The notes: generated by a model from the letters alone, not told the origin. A DNA stretch of 64,000 nt from JAVVTQ01 sp036653595 (GCA_036653595.1 JAVVTQ010000005.1:1-64000), one strand, 5' to 3'; positions 15,785 through 26,400 are shown, counted from the stretch's first letter. Program-made: numbers and translations.

Positions 15785-16687
15785 ATGGCTTTTACAGCTA
15801 AGGATGTCCAGGCCCTTCGCGAGACGACGGGTTGCGGAATGATGGATTGCAAGAAGGCATTGACCGAGTCCGACGGAAACATGGAGAAAGCGGTTGAGCT
15901 TCTCCGCGAAAAGGGCTTGGCGGCAGCACAGAAAAAGGCAGGAAGAATTGCTGCCGAGGGTGTTGTATTTGCGATTGTGGACGGAAATGTCGGCGCTATA
16001 ATCGAGGTAAATTCAGAGACAGACTTTGTTGCAAAGAACGAGAGCTTCAGAGATTTCGTCACACTTTGCGCAGAGACAGTTATAAAAGAAAACCCGGCAG
16101 ATGTCGACGCTCTTTTGAAGTGCACCGTAAACGGCACAGCAATCGAGGCTCAGCTTCAGGAAAAGATTTTGACGATTGGCGAGAACCTGAAAATTCGCCG
16201 TTTCGAGCGCTTTGAGGGCGTGCTTGTGCCCTACATCCATGGCGGCGGTACACATGCCGTTCTTGTGAAGTTTGAGACAGACAGTGCCACAGCGGCAAAG
16301 CCCGAGTTCTTTGCATACGGCAAAGATGTCGCCATGCAGATTGCCGCCGTAAACCCGTCATATGTCCGCAAGGAGGAAGTCCCTGCAGGCGATGTCGAAA
16401 AGGAAAAGGAAATTCTCATGCAGCAGGCCATGAACGAGGGCAAGCCGCAAAACATAGCCGAAAAGATGGTTTTTGGCAGAATCAGCAAATTCTACAAGGA
16501 AATCTGCCTGCTCGAACAGCCTTTCGTCAAGGACGGAGAGCTTTCAGTCGGTAAGTACACTGAAAACACGGCAAAAGAACTGGGCGCTTCCATCAATGTT
16601 GTGTCATTCGCAAGATATGAGAAGGGCGAGGGCTTGCAGAAACGCGAGGACGATTTTGCAGCTGAGGTTGCAGGTCTTCAGAAATAA
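15785..16687 (+). CDS. tsf: Elongation factor Ts
   Basis: The product is 300 residues from the ATG at 15785 with GAGGAG eight bases before it. The N-terminal UBA-like domain contains TTGCGMMDCKKAL, the family signature, and the nucleotide-exchange core contains TDFVAKNE (residues 79-86). EF-Ts reloads EF-Tu with GTP. It is co-transcribed with rpsB and closed by a strong terminator. Nothing is unusual in length or sequence. Confidence 0.98.
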   Translation: MAFTAKDVQALRETTGCGMMDCKKALTESDGNMEKAVELLREKGLAAAQKKAGRIAAEGVVFAIVDGNVGAIIEVNSETDFVAKNESFRDFVTLCAETVIKENPADVDALLKCTVNGTAIEAQLQEKILTIGENLKIRRFERFEGVLVPYIHGGGTHAVLVKFETDSATAAKPEFFAYGKDVAMQIAAVNPSYVRKEEVPAGDVEKEKEILMQQAMNEGKPQNIAEKMVFGRISKFYKEICLLEQPFVKDGELSVGKYTENTAKELGASINVVSFARYEKGEGLQKREDDFAAEVAGLQK

Positions 16688-16719
16688 AATATCGATTTAA
16701 GTCTGCTTAACTGAAACAA

Positions 16720-16745
16720 AAAGACGGGGAATGTACCCCGTCTTT
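16720..16745 (+). terminator. Intrinsic terminator after tsf
   Basis: AAAGACGGGG and CCCCGTCTTT form a ten-base stem around a six-base loop, followed by a T-rich tract. It closes the rpsB-tsf transcript. Confidence 0.9.
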
Positions 16746-17098
16746 ATTATTTTTATTATAAATTGCTTGTGCGATGTGATATGCGACCCAATTATCTGCT
16801 TTGTTATGATGTTATTGGAAAGCGTTTAATTGTGATTTGATGTTGTGCGGCTGGATTATCAAAGGCGAAGCAATATTTGATGACACGGCAGCTATCAAAA
16901 TATGCAGGAACATGCAAGGGGTCAATGAGCATACAAAAATGATGCAACGCAAAATGCATATGCGATACATCAAAATGGAATATGACATGGACAATACCTT
17001 GACTTTGGGCAATATAGATAGTTGCGATATCGAAGGATATAAGGTACAATATAAAAAAGACAAAGTGCCTTGATTTATTGTCAATCAGAGGAGAAAAT
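16746..17098 (+). other. 353-base gap between tsf and pyrH
   Basis: This AT-richer gap holds one possible reading frame on the plus strand (TTG at 16837 or ATG at 16840 to 17073, 78 residues) with no ribosome binding site and no recognised similarity. An overlapping minus-strand frame also looks random. The 3' part carries the pyrH promoter (17022-17050) and the pyrH ribosome binding site. The gap is larger than its neighbours and could be a gene remnant or an unrecognised RNA; I see no clear structure. Confidence 0.4.
17022..17050 (+). promoter_or_regulatory. Promoter of the pyrH-frr-uppS run
   Basis: TTGCGA, a 17-base spacer and TACAAT are read here. The start codon at 17099 lies about 40 bases after the expected transcription start. 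Confidence 0.6.
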
Positions 17099-17815
17099 AT
17101 GCTCAAATACAAGAGAATACTGATTAAACTGAGCGGCGAAGCTCTTGCCGGAGATAAGGGAACAGGGCTTAATCTTGAAACTGTCGAGAACATCTGCACA
17201 GCAATAAAGGATGCCGCGGTTCTGGGAGCTGAAATAGGAATTGTCGTCGGCGGCGGCAATTTTTGGAGAGGCCGTGACGCCGGTGACATGGAGAGAACGC
17301 GCGCAGACCACATGGGAATGCTGGCTACGGTTATGAACAGCCTCGCCATTGGGGACTCGCTTGAGAGACTCGGCTTAGAAGTTCGGGTTATGACAGCATT
17401 GCCCATGCAGCAAATTGCAGAGCCGTATATCCGCAATCGTGCGATACGCCACCTTGAAAAAGGAAGGGTGATAGTTTTAGCGTGCGGAACAGGAAATCCT
17501 TTTTTCTCAACGGACACGGCGTCGGCGCTGCGTGCAGCTGAAATCGGCGCAGATATAATTTTTAAAGCGACCTTGGTGGACGGGGTATACGACAAAGACC
17601 CACACATTTACCCCGATGCCGTGAAGTATGAGAGGCTCACCTTCACTCGGGTTCTAAACGATGGCCTCGGTGTAATTGACAGCACTGCTGCCAGCATGTG
17701 CCGCGACAACCATATTCCTTTGCTGGTGTTTAATTTGCAAGACGATCCCCAAAACCTCGTCAGAGCCGCAAAAGGCGAAAATATAGGAACAATAATAGAG
17801 GAGGCAGCAATATGA
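17099..17815 (+). CDS. pyrH: UMP kinase
   Basis: The product is 238 residues from the ATG at 17099, preceded by AGAGGAG. The amino-acid-kinase fold is shown by KLSGEAL near the start, GIVVGGGNFWRGR (about 46-58) and TDTASALRAAEIGAD (about 140-154). PyrH makes UDP from UMP and ATP for RNA and for cell-wall UDP-sugars. The stop overlaps the frr start by four bases (ATGA-type coupling). The pyrH-frr-uppS-cdsA order is conserved in most Firmicutes. Confidence 0.98.
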   Translation: MLKYKRILIKLSGEALAGDKGTGLNLETVENICTAIKDAAVLGAEIGIVVGGGNFWRGRDAGDMERTRADHMGMLATVMNSLAIGDSLERLGLEVRVMTALPMQQIAEPYIRNRAIRHLEKGRVIVLACGTGNPFFSTDTASALRAAEIGADIIFKATLVDGVYDKDPHIYPDAVKYERLTFTRVLNDGLGVIDSTAASMCRDNHIPLLVFNLQDDPQNLVRAAKGENIGTIIEEAAI

Positions 17816-18366
17816 ACAGCTACGTAATTCCCTTTGATGAAAAAATGGAGAAGACAATCGGCTTTTTAAAGACAGACCTTGCCGCCATAAGGGCGGGCAG
17901 GGCCAATCCGGCAGTTCTCGACAAAATCATGGTCGACTATTACGGAACACCCACGATGATAAACCAAATGGCTGCAGTTTCAGTATCAGAGGCGCGCGTG
18001 CTCGTCATACAGCCGTGGGATGCTTCCTCGATGAAGAGCATCGAGAAAGCGATACAGATGTCTGATATTGGCATCAACCCCACAAATGACGGCAGAGTTT
18101 TGCGCGTGATGTTTCCACAGCTCACGGAGGAGCGCAGAAAAGAAATTGCAAAGCAGATAAAAAAAATGGGCGAAGACGGCAAGGTAGCGGTTAGGTCTAT
18201 ACGCCGCGACGCTAATGAAAAATTCAAAGCCCTCAAAAAAACAAGTGAAATAACCGAGGACGACCTCAAGCAGCTCGAGGACGAAATGCAAAAAGTTACG
18301 GACAGGCGCTGCAAGGAAATCGACGATATAATGAAAGCAAAAGAAACGGAAATAATGGAGATATAA
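17812..18366 (+). CDS. frr: Ribosome recycling factor
   Basis: The 184-residue protein is of normal length. The motif FLKTDLAAIRAGRANP near the start and IRRDANEKFKALKK near residue 127 are typical. RRF splits post-termination ribosomes with EF-G. Translation is probably coupled to pyrH through the four-base overlap, and uppS begins two bases after the stop. Confidence 0.98.
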   Translation: MNSYVIPFDEKMEKTIGFLKTDLAAIRAGRANPAVLDKIMVDYYGTPTMINQMAAVSVSEARVLVIQPWDASSMKSIEKAIQMSDIGINPTNDGRVLRVMFPQLTEERRKEIAKQIKKMGEDGKVAVRSIRRDANEKFKALKKTSEITEDDLKQLEDEMQKVTDRRCKEIDDIMKAKETEIMEI

Positions 18367-18368
18367 AC

Positions 18369-19082
18369 ATGTCTTCAAATACAAATGTCATAATTCCGCA
18401 ACATATTGCAATTATAATGGATGGAAACGGCAGATGGGCAAAAAAACGCGGGCTGCCGCGCTCCGCCGGGCACTATAAGGGCGCTGAGGTGTTTCAAAAA
18501 ATCACACGCTACTGTGAGAAAATAGGCGTTAAGGCGCTCACACTCTACGCTTTCTCAACCGAAAACTGGAAGAGGCCGCAAGCCGAGGTCGATTCGATAA
18601 TGAACCTTTTGCGTCGGTATCTAAAGGATGTTTTTGGCTTCAAGGGTGAGAACATCAAAATCAGGTTTATCGGAGAGAGAGACAGGCTCGACAGCGACAT
18701 CATAGTGCTGATGGAAAAAATTGAGAGCATCTCAAAGGACAACACCGGCTTGGTACTGAATATCGCGTTAAACTATGGCGGCCGTGACGAAATAGTCTCA
18801 GCCGCCAAAAAAGTGTGTGCAGAGGTATTGTCAGGGCAGGTCAAAATCGACGAAATCGACGAGGACTGCTTTGCGCAAAACACCTACACGGCCGGCCAGC
18901 CGGAGGTCGATTTTATACTTCGTCCGAGTGGGGAACAGCGTATTTCAAACTTTCTGCTGTGGCAGTGCGCCTACAGCGAATTCATATACATGGATACGCT
19001 TTGGCCGGACTTCACCCCGGAGCTGCTCGACGAAGCAATCGCAGAGTTTTCGAGACGATCAAGGCGCTTTGGCGGGATTTGA
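18369..19082 (+). CDS. uppS: Isoprenyl transferase (undecaprenyl diphosphate synthase)
   Basis: The 237-residue protein has the catalytic signature IIMDGNGRWAKKR with Asp18, a LTLYAFSTENWKRP block and the C-terminal DFILRPSGEQRISNFLLWQ region. It extends farnesyl diphosphate with isopentenyl units to the C55 carrier lipid for peptidoglycan. Its ribosome binding site lies in the end of frr. The downstream dxr and ispG genes make the isoprenoid precursors it uses, so the cluster is metabolically consistent. Confidence 0.97.
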   Translation: MSSNTNVIIPQHIAIIMDGNGRWAKKRGLPRSAGHYKGAEVFQKITRYCEKIGVKALTLYAFSTENWKRPQAEVDSIMNLLRRYLKDVFGFKGENIKIRFIGERDRLDSDIIVLMEKIESISKDNTGLVLNIALNYGGRDEIVSAAKKVCAEVLSGQVKIDEIDEDCFAQNTYTAGQPEVDFILRPSGEQRISNFLLWQCAYSEFIYMDTLWPDFTPELLDEAIAEFSRRSRRFGGI

Positions 19083-19164
19083 CACAGGAAGCGAGCGCCG
19101 AAGACCTCGAAATCAGGTTATTGTTTATTTTTTGCAAAACCATTTGACAATTTGCTATGCTTGC

Positions 19165-19203
19165 GCAAAAATCAAGCACAATATTATGCATGCCTGATTT
19201 TGC
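19165..19203 (+). repeat. Inverted repeat in the uppS-cdsA gap
   Basis: GCAAAAATCA (19165-19174) and TGATTTTGC (19195-19203) pair with one bulged A around a 20-base loop. It lies in the only gap over 200 bases of an otherwise tight operon. No T run follows, so it may be an operator or mRNA structure rather than a terminator. A TTGACA without a good -10 lies just upstream at 19144. Confidence 0.35.
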
Positions 19204-19296
19204 AAACAAAGACAAAACCACGATTAAACGACTGAAAGAAATTTGTCGGCAATAAGCGTGAAACACGCGCCGCATTTTATTTGGGAGTGTATACCG

Positions 19297-20136
19297 ATGA
19301 AAAAGAGAGTTATTTCGTCCGTTGTCATGATTGCGATACTGGGGACGATTATATGGCTGTTCGACGGTGTTTATTTAAATATAATGCTGTCGATTATTGG
19401 ATTTATAGCATCGTTTGAGTTGCTCAGGGCTTTCAACATGATGCAAAATAAGCTCTTTCTTATGGTGTACGGATTGTATGCCGTGTTGACGCTTATGTTT
19501 GAAAAATTCAATATGTTGACAGTCTTTTTGCTCTTGTTTTTGACATTTTGCATCATGATGTTTTCAAACGACAGACATTATGAATTTAAGGAGGGCGCAG
19601 CTGTATTTTTTGCGTGCAATATGACCACACTAGGGTTGCTTGCCATGCTTCGTCTGCGCGCCTTTTCGCCATTTTTGAACGACGGAAGATTTTTGTTTTT
19701 GGCCGCTCTCGGCATGGGCTGGCTCTGTGATACTTTTGCATTTTTTGCCGGCAGCGCGTTTGGAAAAAGAAAGCTGTGCCCAAAAATAAGCCCCAAAAAA
19801 ACAGTTGAGGGAGCGATAGGCGGACTTTTGGGGACGCCTTTGGTGATAACTGCGGTATATGCGCTTTTTCTCCATCTGAGTCAGGGCAATACAGTGTTTG
19901 CCGGACAGGACGGCTTTTGGCAATATGCGTATATATTTGCCGTGTCGATGATAGGCGCGGGCGTCGGGATGATAGGGGACTTGTCCGCTTCGTATATTAA
20001 GAGAGAGTGCGGACTAAAGGATTTCGGTGACCTTATTCCCGGTCACGGCGGTGCGATGGATAGAATAGACAGCGTTTTGTTCACCGGGGTTTTTGCCCTT
20101 TCGGCATTTTCGGGCTTCTTCTTAATTTTTAGGTGA
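19297..20136 (+). CDS. cdsA: Phosphatidate cytidylyltransferase
   Basis: The product is 279 residues from the ATG at 19297, with GGGAG nine bases upstream; the frame extends 54 bases further back without a site. It is a polytopic membrane protein with about eight helices. The CDP-alcohol-forming signature is visible near the end as SYIKRECGLKDFGDLIPGHG, followed by GGAMDRIDS. CdsA makes CDP-diacylglycerol for all phospholipids. It sits between uppS and dxr, as in other Firmicutes. Confidence 0.96.
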   Translation: MKKRVISSVVMIAILGTIIWLFDGVYLNIMLSIIGFIASFELLRAFNMMQNKLFLMVYGLYAVLTLMFEKFNMLTVFLLLFLTFCIMMFSNDRHYEFKEGAAVFFACNMTTLGLLAMLRLRAFSPFLNDGRFLFLAALGMGWLCDTFAFFAGSAFGKRKLCPKISPKKTVEGAIGGLLGTPLVITAVYALFLHLSQGNTVFAGQDGFWQYAYIFAVSMIGAGVGMIGDLSASYIKRECGLKDFGDLIPGHGGAMDRIDSVLFTGVFALSAFSGFFLIFR

Positions 20137-20149
20137 GTAGGGTAAAGCA

Positions 20150-21313
20150 ATGGCAACTTCAAAATTGACGATATTGGGCTCAACAGGGTCTATCGGCACA
20201 CAAACACTGTCGCTTGTGAAAAATCTCGGAATTGTCATAGAGACACTCACTGCTAATTCCAATGAGAAGTTGCTTGAACAACAGGCTCTTGCTTTTTCTC
20301 CGAGAAGTGTGTGTGCTGTCGACCAGAGTGCTGCGAAGAGACTTGAAATCGCTTTGGCGCACACAAGCACAAAGGTTTATGGGGGCAAGCAGTCACTGAC
20401 AGAGCTGTGCGGCAACGACGGCAGCGACACCGTGCTCAACGCGGTTGTCGGCATAGCTGGCTTGGAACCGACGTTGGCGGCCATTGACGCCGGCAAGGAC
20501 ATAGCGCTGGCAAACAAGGAAACGCTGGTCACCGGAGGGCGACTTGTTGTGGACGCGTGCAAAAGAAATAATGTAAAGCTGCTGCCGGTAGACAGCGAGC
20601 ACTCGGCGATATTCCAATGCCTTCAGGACAAAACATCTGCTGCAACACTAAGAAGAATATTTCTGACGGCCTCCGGTGGTCCTTTTTTTGGAAGGACCGG
20701 AGAAGAGCTTGCCAAAGTAACTGTCGCTGACGCATTAAAGCATCCAAACTGGAGCATGGGCAGAAAAATCACCGTGGACAGCGCGACGCTCATGAACAAG
20801 GGCCTTGAGGTTATTGAGGCTATGTGGCTTTTTTCATTGAGCCCTGAGGATATTGTGGTGACAGTGCACAGACAAAGCATAGTACATTCCATGGTTGAGT
20901 TCTGCGACGGCTCTGTGCTGGCACAGCTGGGTATGCCGGATATGCGAACTCCGATACAATATGCGCTGACATATCCAAACCGCATGCAGCTTGACTCACC
21001 GTATCTCTCCATAGAAAAAATGTCATGCCTTACATTCGAAAAGCCGGATGAAAGCACCTTTGTTTGCCTTGCTGTCTGCAAGGACGCCGCAAAGAAGGGC
21101 GGACTTTACCCGTGTGCAGCAAACGCAGCCAATGAGCGAGCTGTAGAGATGTTTTTGCAGGAGAAAATCGGCTTTTTGCAAATCGGAGAAATCGTAAGTG
21201 AAGTGGTTTTTTCACAAAAGCTTGATAAATCAGTCACATTGGAGAATATAATCGAAACAGACCGCGTCTCAAGAGCCATGGCAGATGAAATAGCGGCGCG
21301 CAAACTAAGCTAA
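20150..21313 (+). CDS. dxr: 1-deoxy-D-xylulose 5-phosphate reductoisomerase
   Basis: The 387-residue protein has the NADPH-binding motif GSTGSIG (residues 10-16), the substrate and metal site PVDSEHSAIFQCL (about 146-158), and a second site SATLMNKGLEVIEA (about 212-225). It converts DXP to MEP, the committed step of the non-mevalonate isoprenoid route. ispG, two genes downstream, acts later in the same route. Spacing to rseP is 12 bases. Confidence 0.97.
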   Translation: MATSKLTILGSTGSIGTQTLSLVKNLGIVIETLTANSNEKLLEQQALAFSPRSVCAVDQSAAKRLEIALAHTSTKVYGGKQSLTELCGNDGSDTVLNAVVGIAGLEPTLAAIDAGKDIALANKETLVTGGRLVVDACKRNNVKLLPVDSEHSAIFQCLQDKTSAATLRRIFLTASGGPFFGRTGEELAKVTVADALKHPNWSMGRKITVDSATLMNKGLEVIEAMWLFSLSPEDIVVTVHRQSIVHSMVEFCDGSVLAQLGMPDMRTPIQYALTYPNRMQLDSPYLSIEKMSCLTFEKPDESTFVCLAVCKDAAKKGGLYPCAANAANERAVEMFLQEKIGFLQIGEIVSEVVFSQKLDKSVTLENIIETDRVSRAMADEIAARKLS

Positions 21314-21325
21314 AACGGAGAAATT

Positions 21326-22360
21326 ATGAATGTAATCTGGACAATACTCGCATCGGTTTTTATTTTTGGACTTATAATATTCGTCCATGAGCTCGGCCAT
21401 TTCCTCGTCGCAAAGGCCAGCAAAATCAGGGTAAACGAATTCGCTCTGGGAATGGGACCGAAGATATTCAAGTTTAAAAAGGGCGAAACGCTTTACAGTC
21501 TGCGCCTTTTTCCTATAGGCGGCTTCGTCAGCATGGAGGGCGAGGACGAGGACAGTGAGGCGCGGGATTCCTTTAACAACGCAAATGTAGGCAACAGAAT
21601 TGGAGTTGTCATCGCGGGAGCCGTGATGAACCTGATACTGGGCTTGATAGTCCTGACAATCCTGACGGCGACGGACGGCGACATTAAGACAAGGCAGATT
21701 AAGGGCTTTTATGACAACGCCGCAACCGCCTCGTCCGGCTTAAAGGCTGACGACAAAATCTTGGCCATAAACGGGCGCAGAATGTACATTGCGGACGACA
21801 TAGTTTATGAGCTGATTCGCGTCAAGGACGGCACTGCAGACATCACCGTACAGCGCGATGGAGAGACTGTTGAGCTGTCCGATGTCCGCTTTGACATGGC
21901 GACAAATGAAGATGGTACGAAAAGCATCGTGATAGACTTTTATGTTTATCCTGAGAGCAAGAGCTTCTTGAGCGTTGCAAAGGAATCGCTTTTGTGGACG
22001 GTGTCAATAAGCAGGCAAATTTTCATATCTGTGGTCGATCTCGTCACCGGAAATCTTCCGATGAACCAGCTGTCCGGACCTGTAGGAATTGTAACTGTAA
22101 TTAATCAGGCGACAAGCCTGGGATTTAGATCGGTGCTGATAATTCTGGCATTCATTTCGATAAACCTCGGAATATTCAACATACTTCCGCTGCCCGCGCT
22201 TGACGGCGGAAAGCTTGTGTTCTTGGTTGTTGAGCTGTTCACAAAGAAAAAGCTGGACAAAAAGTATGAGGCGATAATAAACGTCGTCGGTTTTGGTTTG
22301 CTCATGCTGCTTATGGCATTTGTGACCTTTAACGATATTTCAAGATTGATAACGGGGTAG
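21326..22360 (+). CDS. rseP: RIP metalloprotease RseP (site-2 protease)
   Basis: The 344-residue membrane protein has HELGH at residues 21-25 in the first helix, a PDZ domain (about 110-195), and the third zinc-ligand region LPLPALDGGKL near residues 288-298. It cleaves membrane-embedded substrates such as anti-sigma factors or signal-peptide remnants. The position between dxr and ispG is the standard Firmicute one. The N-terminal start agrees with the family and the RBS GGAG. Confidence 0.96.
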   Translation: MNVIWTILASVFIFGLIIFVHELGHFLVAKASKIRVNEFALGMGPKIFKFKKGETLYSLRLFPIGGFVSMEGEDEDSEARDSFNNANVGNRIGVVIAGAVMNLILGLIVLTILTATDGDIKTRQIKGFYDNAATASSGLKADDKILAINGRRMYIADDIVYELIRVKDGTADITVQRDGETVELSDVRFDMATNEDGTKSIVIDFYVYPESKSFLSVAKESLLWTVSISRQIFISVVDLVTGNLPMNQLSGPVGIVTVINQATSLGFRSVLIILAFISINLGIFNILPLPALDGGKLVFLVVELFTKKKLDKKYEAIINVVGFGLLMLLMAFVTFNDISRLITG

Positions 22361-22362
22361 AA

Positions 22363-23397
22363 ATGTCAAAGATAATCAAAATAGGAAATACAAAAATCGG
22401 TGGGGGCAACCCCATCGCCATACAGTCCATGCTAAACGTCCACAACAGCGACGCAGATGGCAATATCGCGCAGGCAATGGCGCTCGAAAGTGCCGGGTGC
22501 GAGATAATACGCGTGGCTGTACCGAACATGGAAGCTGTAAGACTGATTCCCGCCATCAAGAGCGCTGTGAAAATCCCGCTTGTGGCGGACATACATTTTG
22601 ATTACAGACTCGCGGTGGAAAGCGCCGCCGCAGGGGTTGACAAAATTCGCATAAATCCCGGAAATATTGGCGAAGAGAACAATGTCAAGGCTGTGGTGCA
22701 AGCTTGCAGAGCGCGGGGTATTCCAATCAGAATCGGAGTAAACAGCGGCTCACTTGAAAAGGAAATTCTCGCAAAATACGAAAAAGTATGTCCCGAGGCG
22801 CTTGTGGAAAGTGCAAGAAGGCATATAGAGCTTTTGGAAAAATTTGATTTTTACGATATAGTTGTGTCTATAAAATCATCTGATGTTATGACTATGGTAA
22901 AGTCCTGCGAGCTTTTCGCCAGCATATACGATTATCCACTGCATATCGGCGTTACGGAATCCGGTACATATGAGAATGGAATTGTAAAGTCTGCTGTCGG
23001 AATCGGCGCTTTGCTGTGTGAGGGAATCGGGGATACGGTGCGCGTTTCACTCACTGACGATCCGCTTGTGGAAATCGGTGCGGCAAAAAAGATTTTGTCG
23101 GCCGCGGGAGTAAGAAAATTCGGAATAAATGTCGTTTCCTGCCCTACGTGCGGCAGAACCGAGGTAGACCTTGTCGCCATTGCCAGGGAGGTTGAGAAAA
23201 GGTGCAGCGGGATTGAAAAGCAAATTACGGTCGCCGTCATGGGCTGTGTGGTCAATGGCCCAGGCGAGGCAGCCTGCGCTGACATTGGAATTGCAGGCGG
23301 GAAAGACTGCGCGGTACTGTTTAAAAAAGGTGTCATGGTCAGAAAGCTGACCGGAGACATTGCAGGTCAGCTGATGGAAGAAATAGAAAAGATGTAA
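22363..23397 (+). CDS. ispG: 4-hydroxy-3-methylbut-2-en-1-yl diphosphate synthase
   Basis: The 344-residue protein starts two bases after rseP. The TIM-barrel half contains IAIQSMLNVHN and PLVADIHFDYRLA. The C-terminal half carries iron-sulphur ligands in CPTCGRTEVD (about 260-269) and GCVVNGPGEA (about 293-302). It reduces MEcPP to HMBPP with a [4Fe-4S] cluster, consistent with an anaerobic host. The length matches the short bacterial form. Confidence 0.97.
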   Translation: MSKIIKIGNTKIGGGNPIAIQSMLNVHNSDADGNIAQAMALESAGCEIIRVAVPNMEAVRLIPAIKSAVKIPLVADIHFDYRLAVESAAAGVDKIRINPGNIGEENNVKAVVQACRARGIPIRIGVNSGSLEKEILAKYEKVCPEALVESARRHIELLEKFDFYDIVVSIKSSDVMTMVKSCELFASIYDYPLHIGVTESGTYENGIVKSAVGIGALLCEGIGDTVRVSLTDDPLVEIGAAKKILSAAGVRKFGINVVSCPTCGRTEVDLVAIAREVEKRCSGIEKQITVAVMGCVVNGPGEAACADIGIAGGKDCAVLFKKGVMVRKLTGDIAGQLMEEIEKM

Positions 23398-23406
23398 AAG
23401 GAAATT

Positions 23407-26400
23407 ATGGCTGCATTATTCAGTGAAATGTGGAGTGACGCCGATGCGCGGTTTCAATGCGCAAAGGTTGAGAATATATCTGTGGACAGAGACGGCAGGA
23501 AAATCGGCTTGTCTCTGTTTTGTTGTACATATGAAAAAAATGTGGCCTTGGAAATTTGCGAATTTCTAAAGAAAAAATACAAGAATTGCGAAGTGAGATG
23601 CCGGTTTCACTATGCTCAAAATTCCTTTTGCGAAAGCGCTGTCCTTGAGCTTGCAGACATGCTTTCCCAAAATGGACTTCCGACGAACGGTTTTCTGGAC
23701 GGTGCTGTTGTCAGAATTGAAAACGAAACAGTTTTTGTCACGCTTGCACACGGCGGCGCCGAGGTGCTTGAGACGATGGGCTTTTCGCGCGAGCTGTGTG
23801 CACTTATAGCCGAGAGCTTTGAGCTTAATGTGAAAATTATATATGACGGCGTGACAGAGATGGACAAAAACACGGAAATCGCACCTTCTGATGTTTTTTG
23901 CGCCCCAAGTGCCAAAAAACAATCCGGAGCCATGCCGGCAAAGTCAAGAACATCCGGTGCAAGAGCGCTTACAAAAGCGGACATGGCAAGCGGGAAAATT
24001 GCTCTTTTGAACGATGAATATGAGCTTATTTTGGGCACAAAGCCATCACTCTCGTCAATAGTTGAAATTGAAAAAGCGTGCTCCGATGCCGGTAAATATA
24101 CGGTCTGCGGAGATGTTTTTTTTGCAGAGTCCGCGCTCACGCGAAATAATAATACGCGCTATACTATTTCTGTGACAGACTACAAAGGCTCGATAAATAT
24201 AAAACTCTTTGATCTCAAAAACGAATATAAAAAGCTGGCGGAGATAAAAAGCGGCGACACGCTGATTATCTGCGGAAATGTTATACAGGATCGGTTTGAC
24301 AACGAATTTATTTTAAAACCGCGCGATATTATCAGGGTGAAGAGGATGCCAAAGCTCGACACATGCGAGGAAAAACGCGTCGAGCTGCACATGCACACAA
24401 ACATGTCCTCAATGGATGCTCTCCCGTCCGCCGAGCAGATTGTCGTCAGGGCAAACAGCTATGGACACAGAGCTGTGGCCATAACTGACCACGGTGTAGT
24501 GCAGGCTTTTCCGGACGCTCAGGCGGCGCTGAAACTCATTGATAATCCTGACTTTAAAATAATTTATGGAATGGAAGGCTATTATGTCGACGACGCGACG
24601 AATGTCGTCAAGGGCAACAAAGACTGTGAAATTGACGGTGAAATAATTTGCTTTGATCTAGAGACGACAGGACTCAACGCTGCGGCAGAGCGGATAATCG
24701 AAATTGGCGCAGTCAGGATAAGGGACGGGGAAATCGTTGACAATTTTGACACATTTGTGGACCCTCAAAAGCCGATTCCCGAGTACATAACAAAGCTGAC
24801 GGGGATAACCGATGAAATGATTTGCGGTGCTCCAAGCGAGTGCGAGGCTCTCGCGAGCTTTTTTGAATATGCCGGCGACAGGCCGCTGATGGCTCACAAC
24901 GCGAACTTCGATATGAGCTTTTTGCGCACGGCATGCGCAAGACAGCAGCTTTTCAGGGAAATGACAAGTGTAGATTCCCTCACGCTCGTACAGGCACTCT
25001 TCCCGGAGCTGAAAAAGTACAAGCTGGACTCGCTGACAAATCACTTTAAGCTGCAAAAATTTTCCCATCACAGGGCAAATGACGATGCAGCAGCACTTGC
25101 GCGGATTTATTTTGAGTGTCTTAAGCCCATGCGGGAGCGCGGTGTTGAGAAAATAAGCGAAATCAACGCGGTGCTCGGTGGAAAATGCTCAAAGCACACA
25201 AAGGCAAACCATATGATTTTGCTTGTGAAAAATCACGTCGGACTGAAAAACCTATACGTGCTTGTCACAAAGAGCCACCTAAAATATTTCTACAATAAGC
25301 CGAGAATTCCGCAAAGCGAGCTAAACAAGCACAGAGAGGGACTGATAATAGGTTCTGCATGTGAACAAGGAGAGGTGTTCAGAGCTTTACTAGACGGAAA
25401 AACGCATGAGGAAATAAAGGAAATCGCAGAAAAGTACGATTACCTTGAAATACAGCCAATCACGAACAACGAGTTTCTCGTACGCGAAAATACCGTTCCC
25501 AACAGAGACGTCTTGCTGGAGCTGAACAGAGAAATTGTGAGGCTCGGAGAAGAGCTTGACAAGCCCGTGTGCGCAACTTGTGATGTTCACTTTCTTGATG
25601 AAAAAGATGGAATATACAGGCAAATTCTAATGTCCGGAAAGGGCTTTGATGACACCGATTCACAAGCAGAGCTGATTTTTAGGACAACTGATGAAATGCT
25701 CGAGGAGTTTTCCTATCTCGGTGAGGAAAAGGCGAGAGAGGTCGTCATAAAAAATACAAACAAAATTGCCGACATGATTGAACCCGGAATTTTACCCATC
25801 CCAAAAGGGACATATACCCCCAGCATAGACGGCTCGGAGGAGCAGCTGACGAAGATGACCTATGATGCAATCAAGCGGCGGTATGGAGAGCACCCACTTG
25901 AAATGATAACACAGCGCGCCCAAAAGGAGCTGGATTCCATAATCGGCAATCACTATGCGGTGCTCTATATAATTGCCGTCAAGCTTGTGTCAAAATCCGA
26001 GGAGGACGGCTACCATGTCGGTTCCAGAGGCTCCGTCGGCTCGTCGTTCATCGCCAACCTGATTGGCATTTCAGAGGTCAATCCGCTGCCGCCATACTAC
26101 CTGTGTCCAAACTGCAAGCACATGCAATTTGTTGAAAATGCCGGTTCAGGGTACGATATTTGGCAGACACAATGCCCAGAGTGCGGAGAGATGATGACGG
26201 GGGATGGACACGACATACCTTTTGAAACATTTCTCGGATTTTCCGGCGACAAGCAGCCCGATATAGACTTGAACTTTTCGTCGCTCTATCAATCCCGCGC
26301 CCACTCATATACATCCGAGCTTTTTGGAAGCGAAAACGTCTTCAAGGCCGGTACAATATCGGCACTTAAGGAAAAAAAGGCATTCGGCTATGTCAAAAAG

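Noticed and set aside
16837..17073. 78-residue reading frame on the plus strand before pyrH
   Set aside because: No ribosome binding site, no recognised motif and composition unlike neighbouring genes; kept only as part of the gap description.
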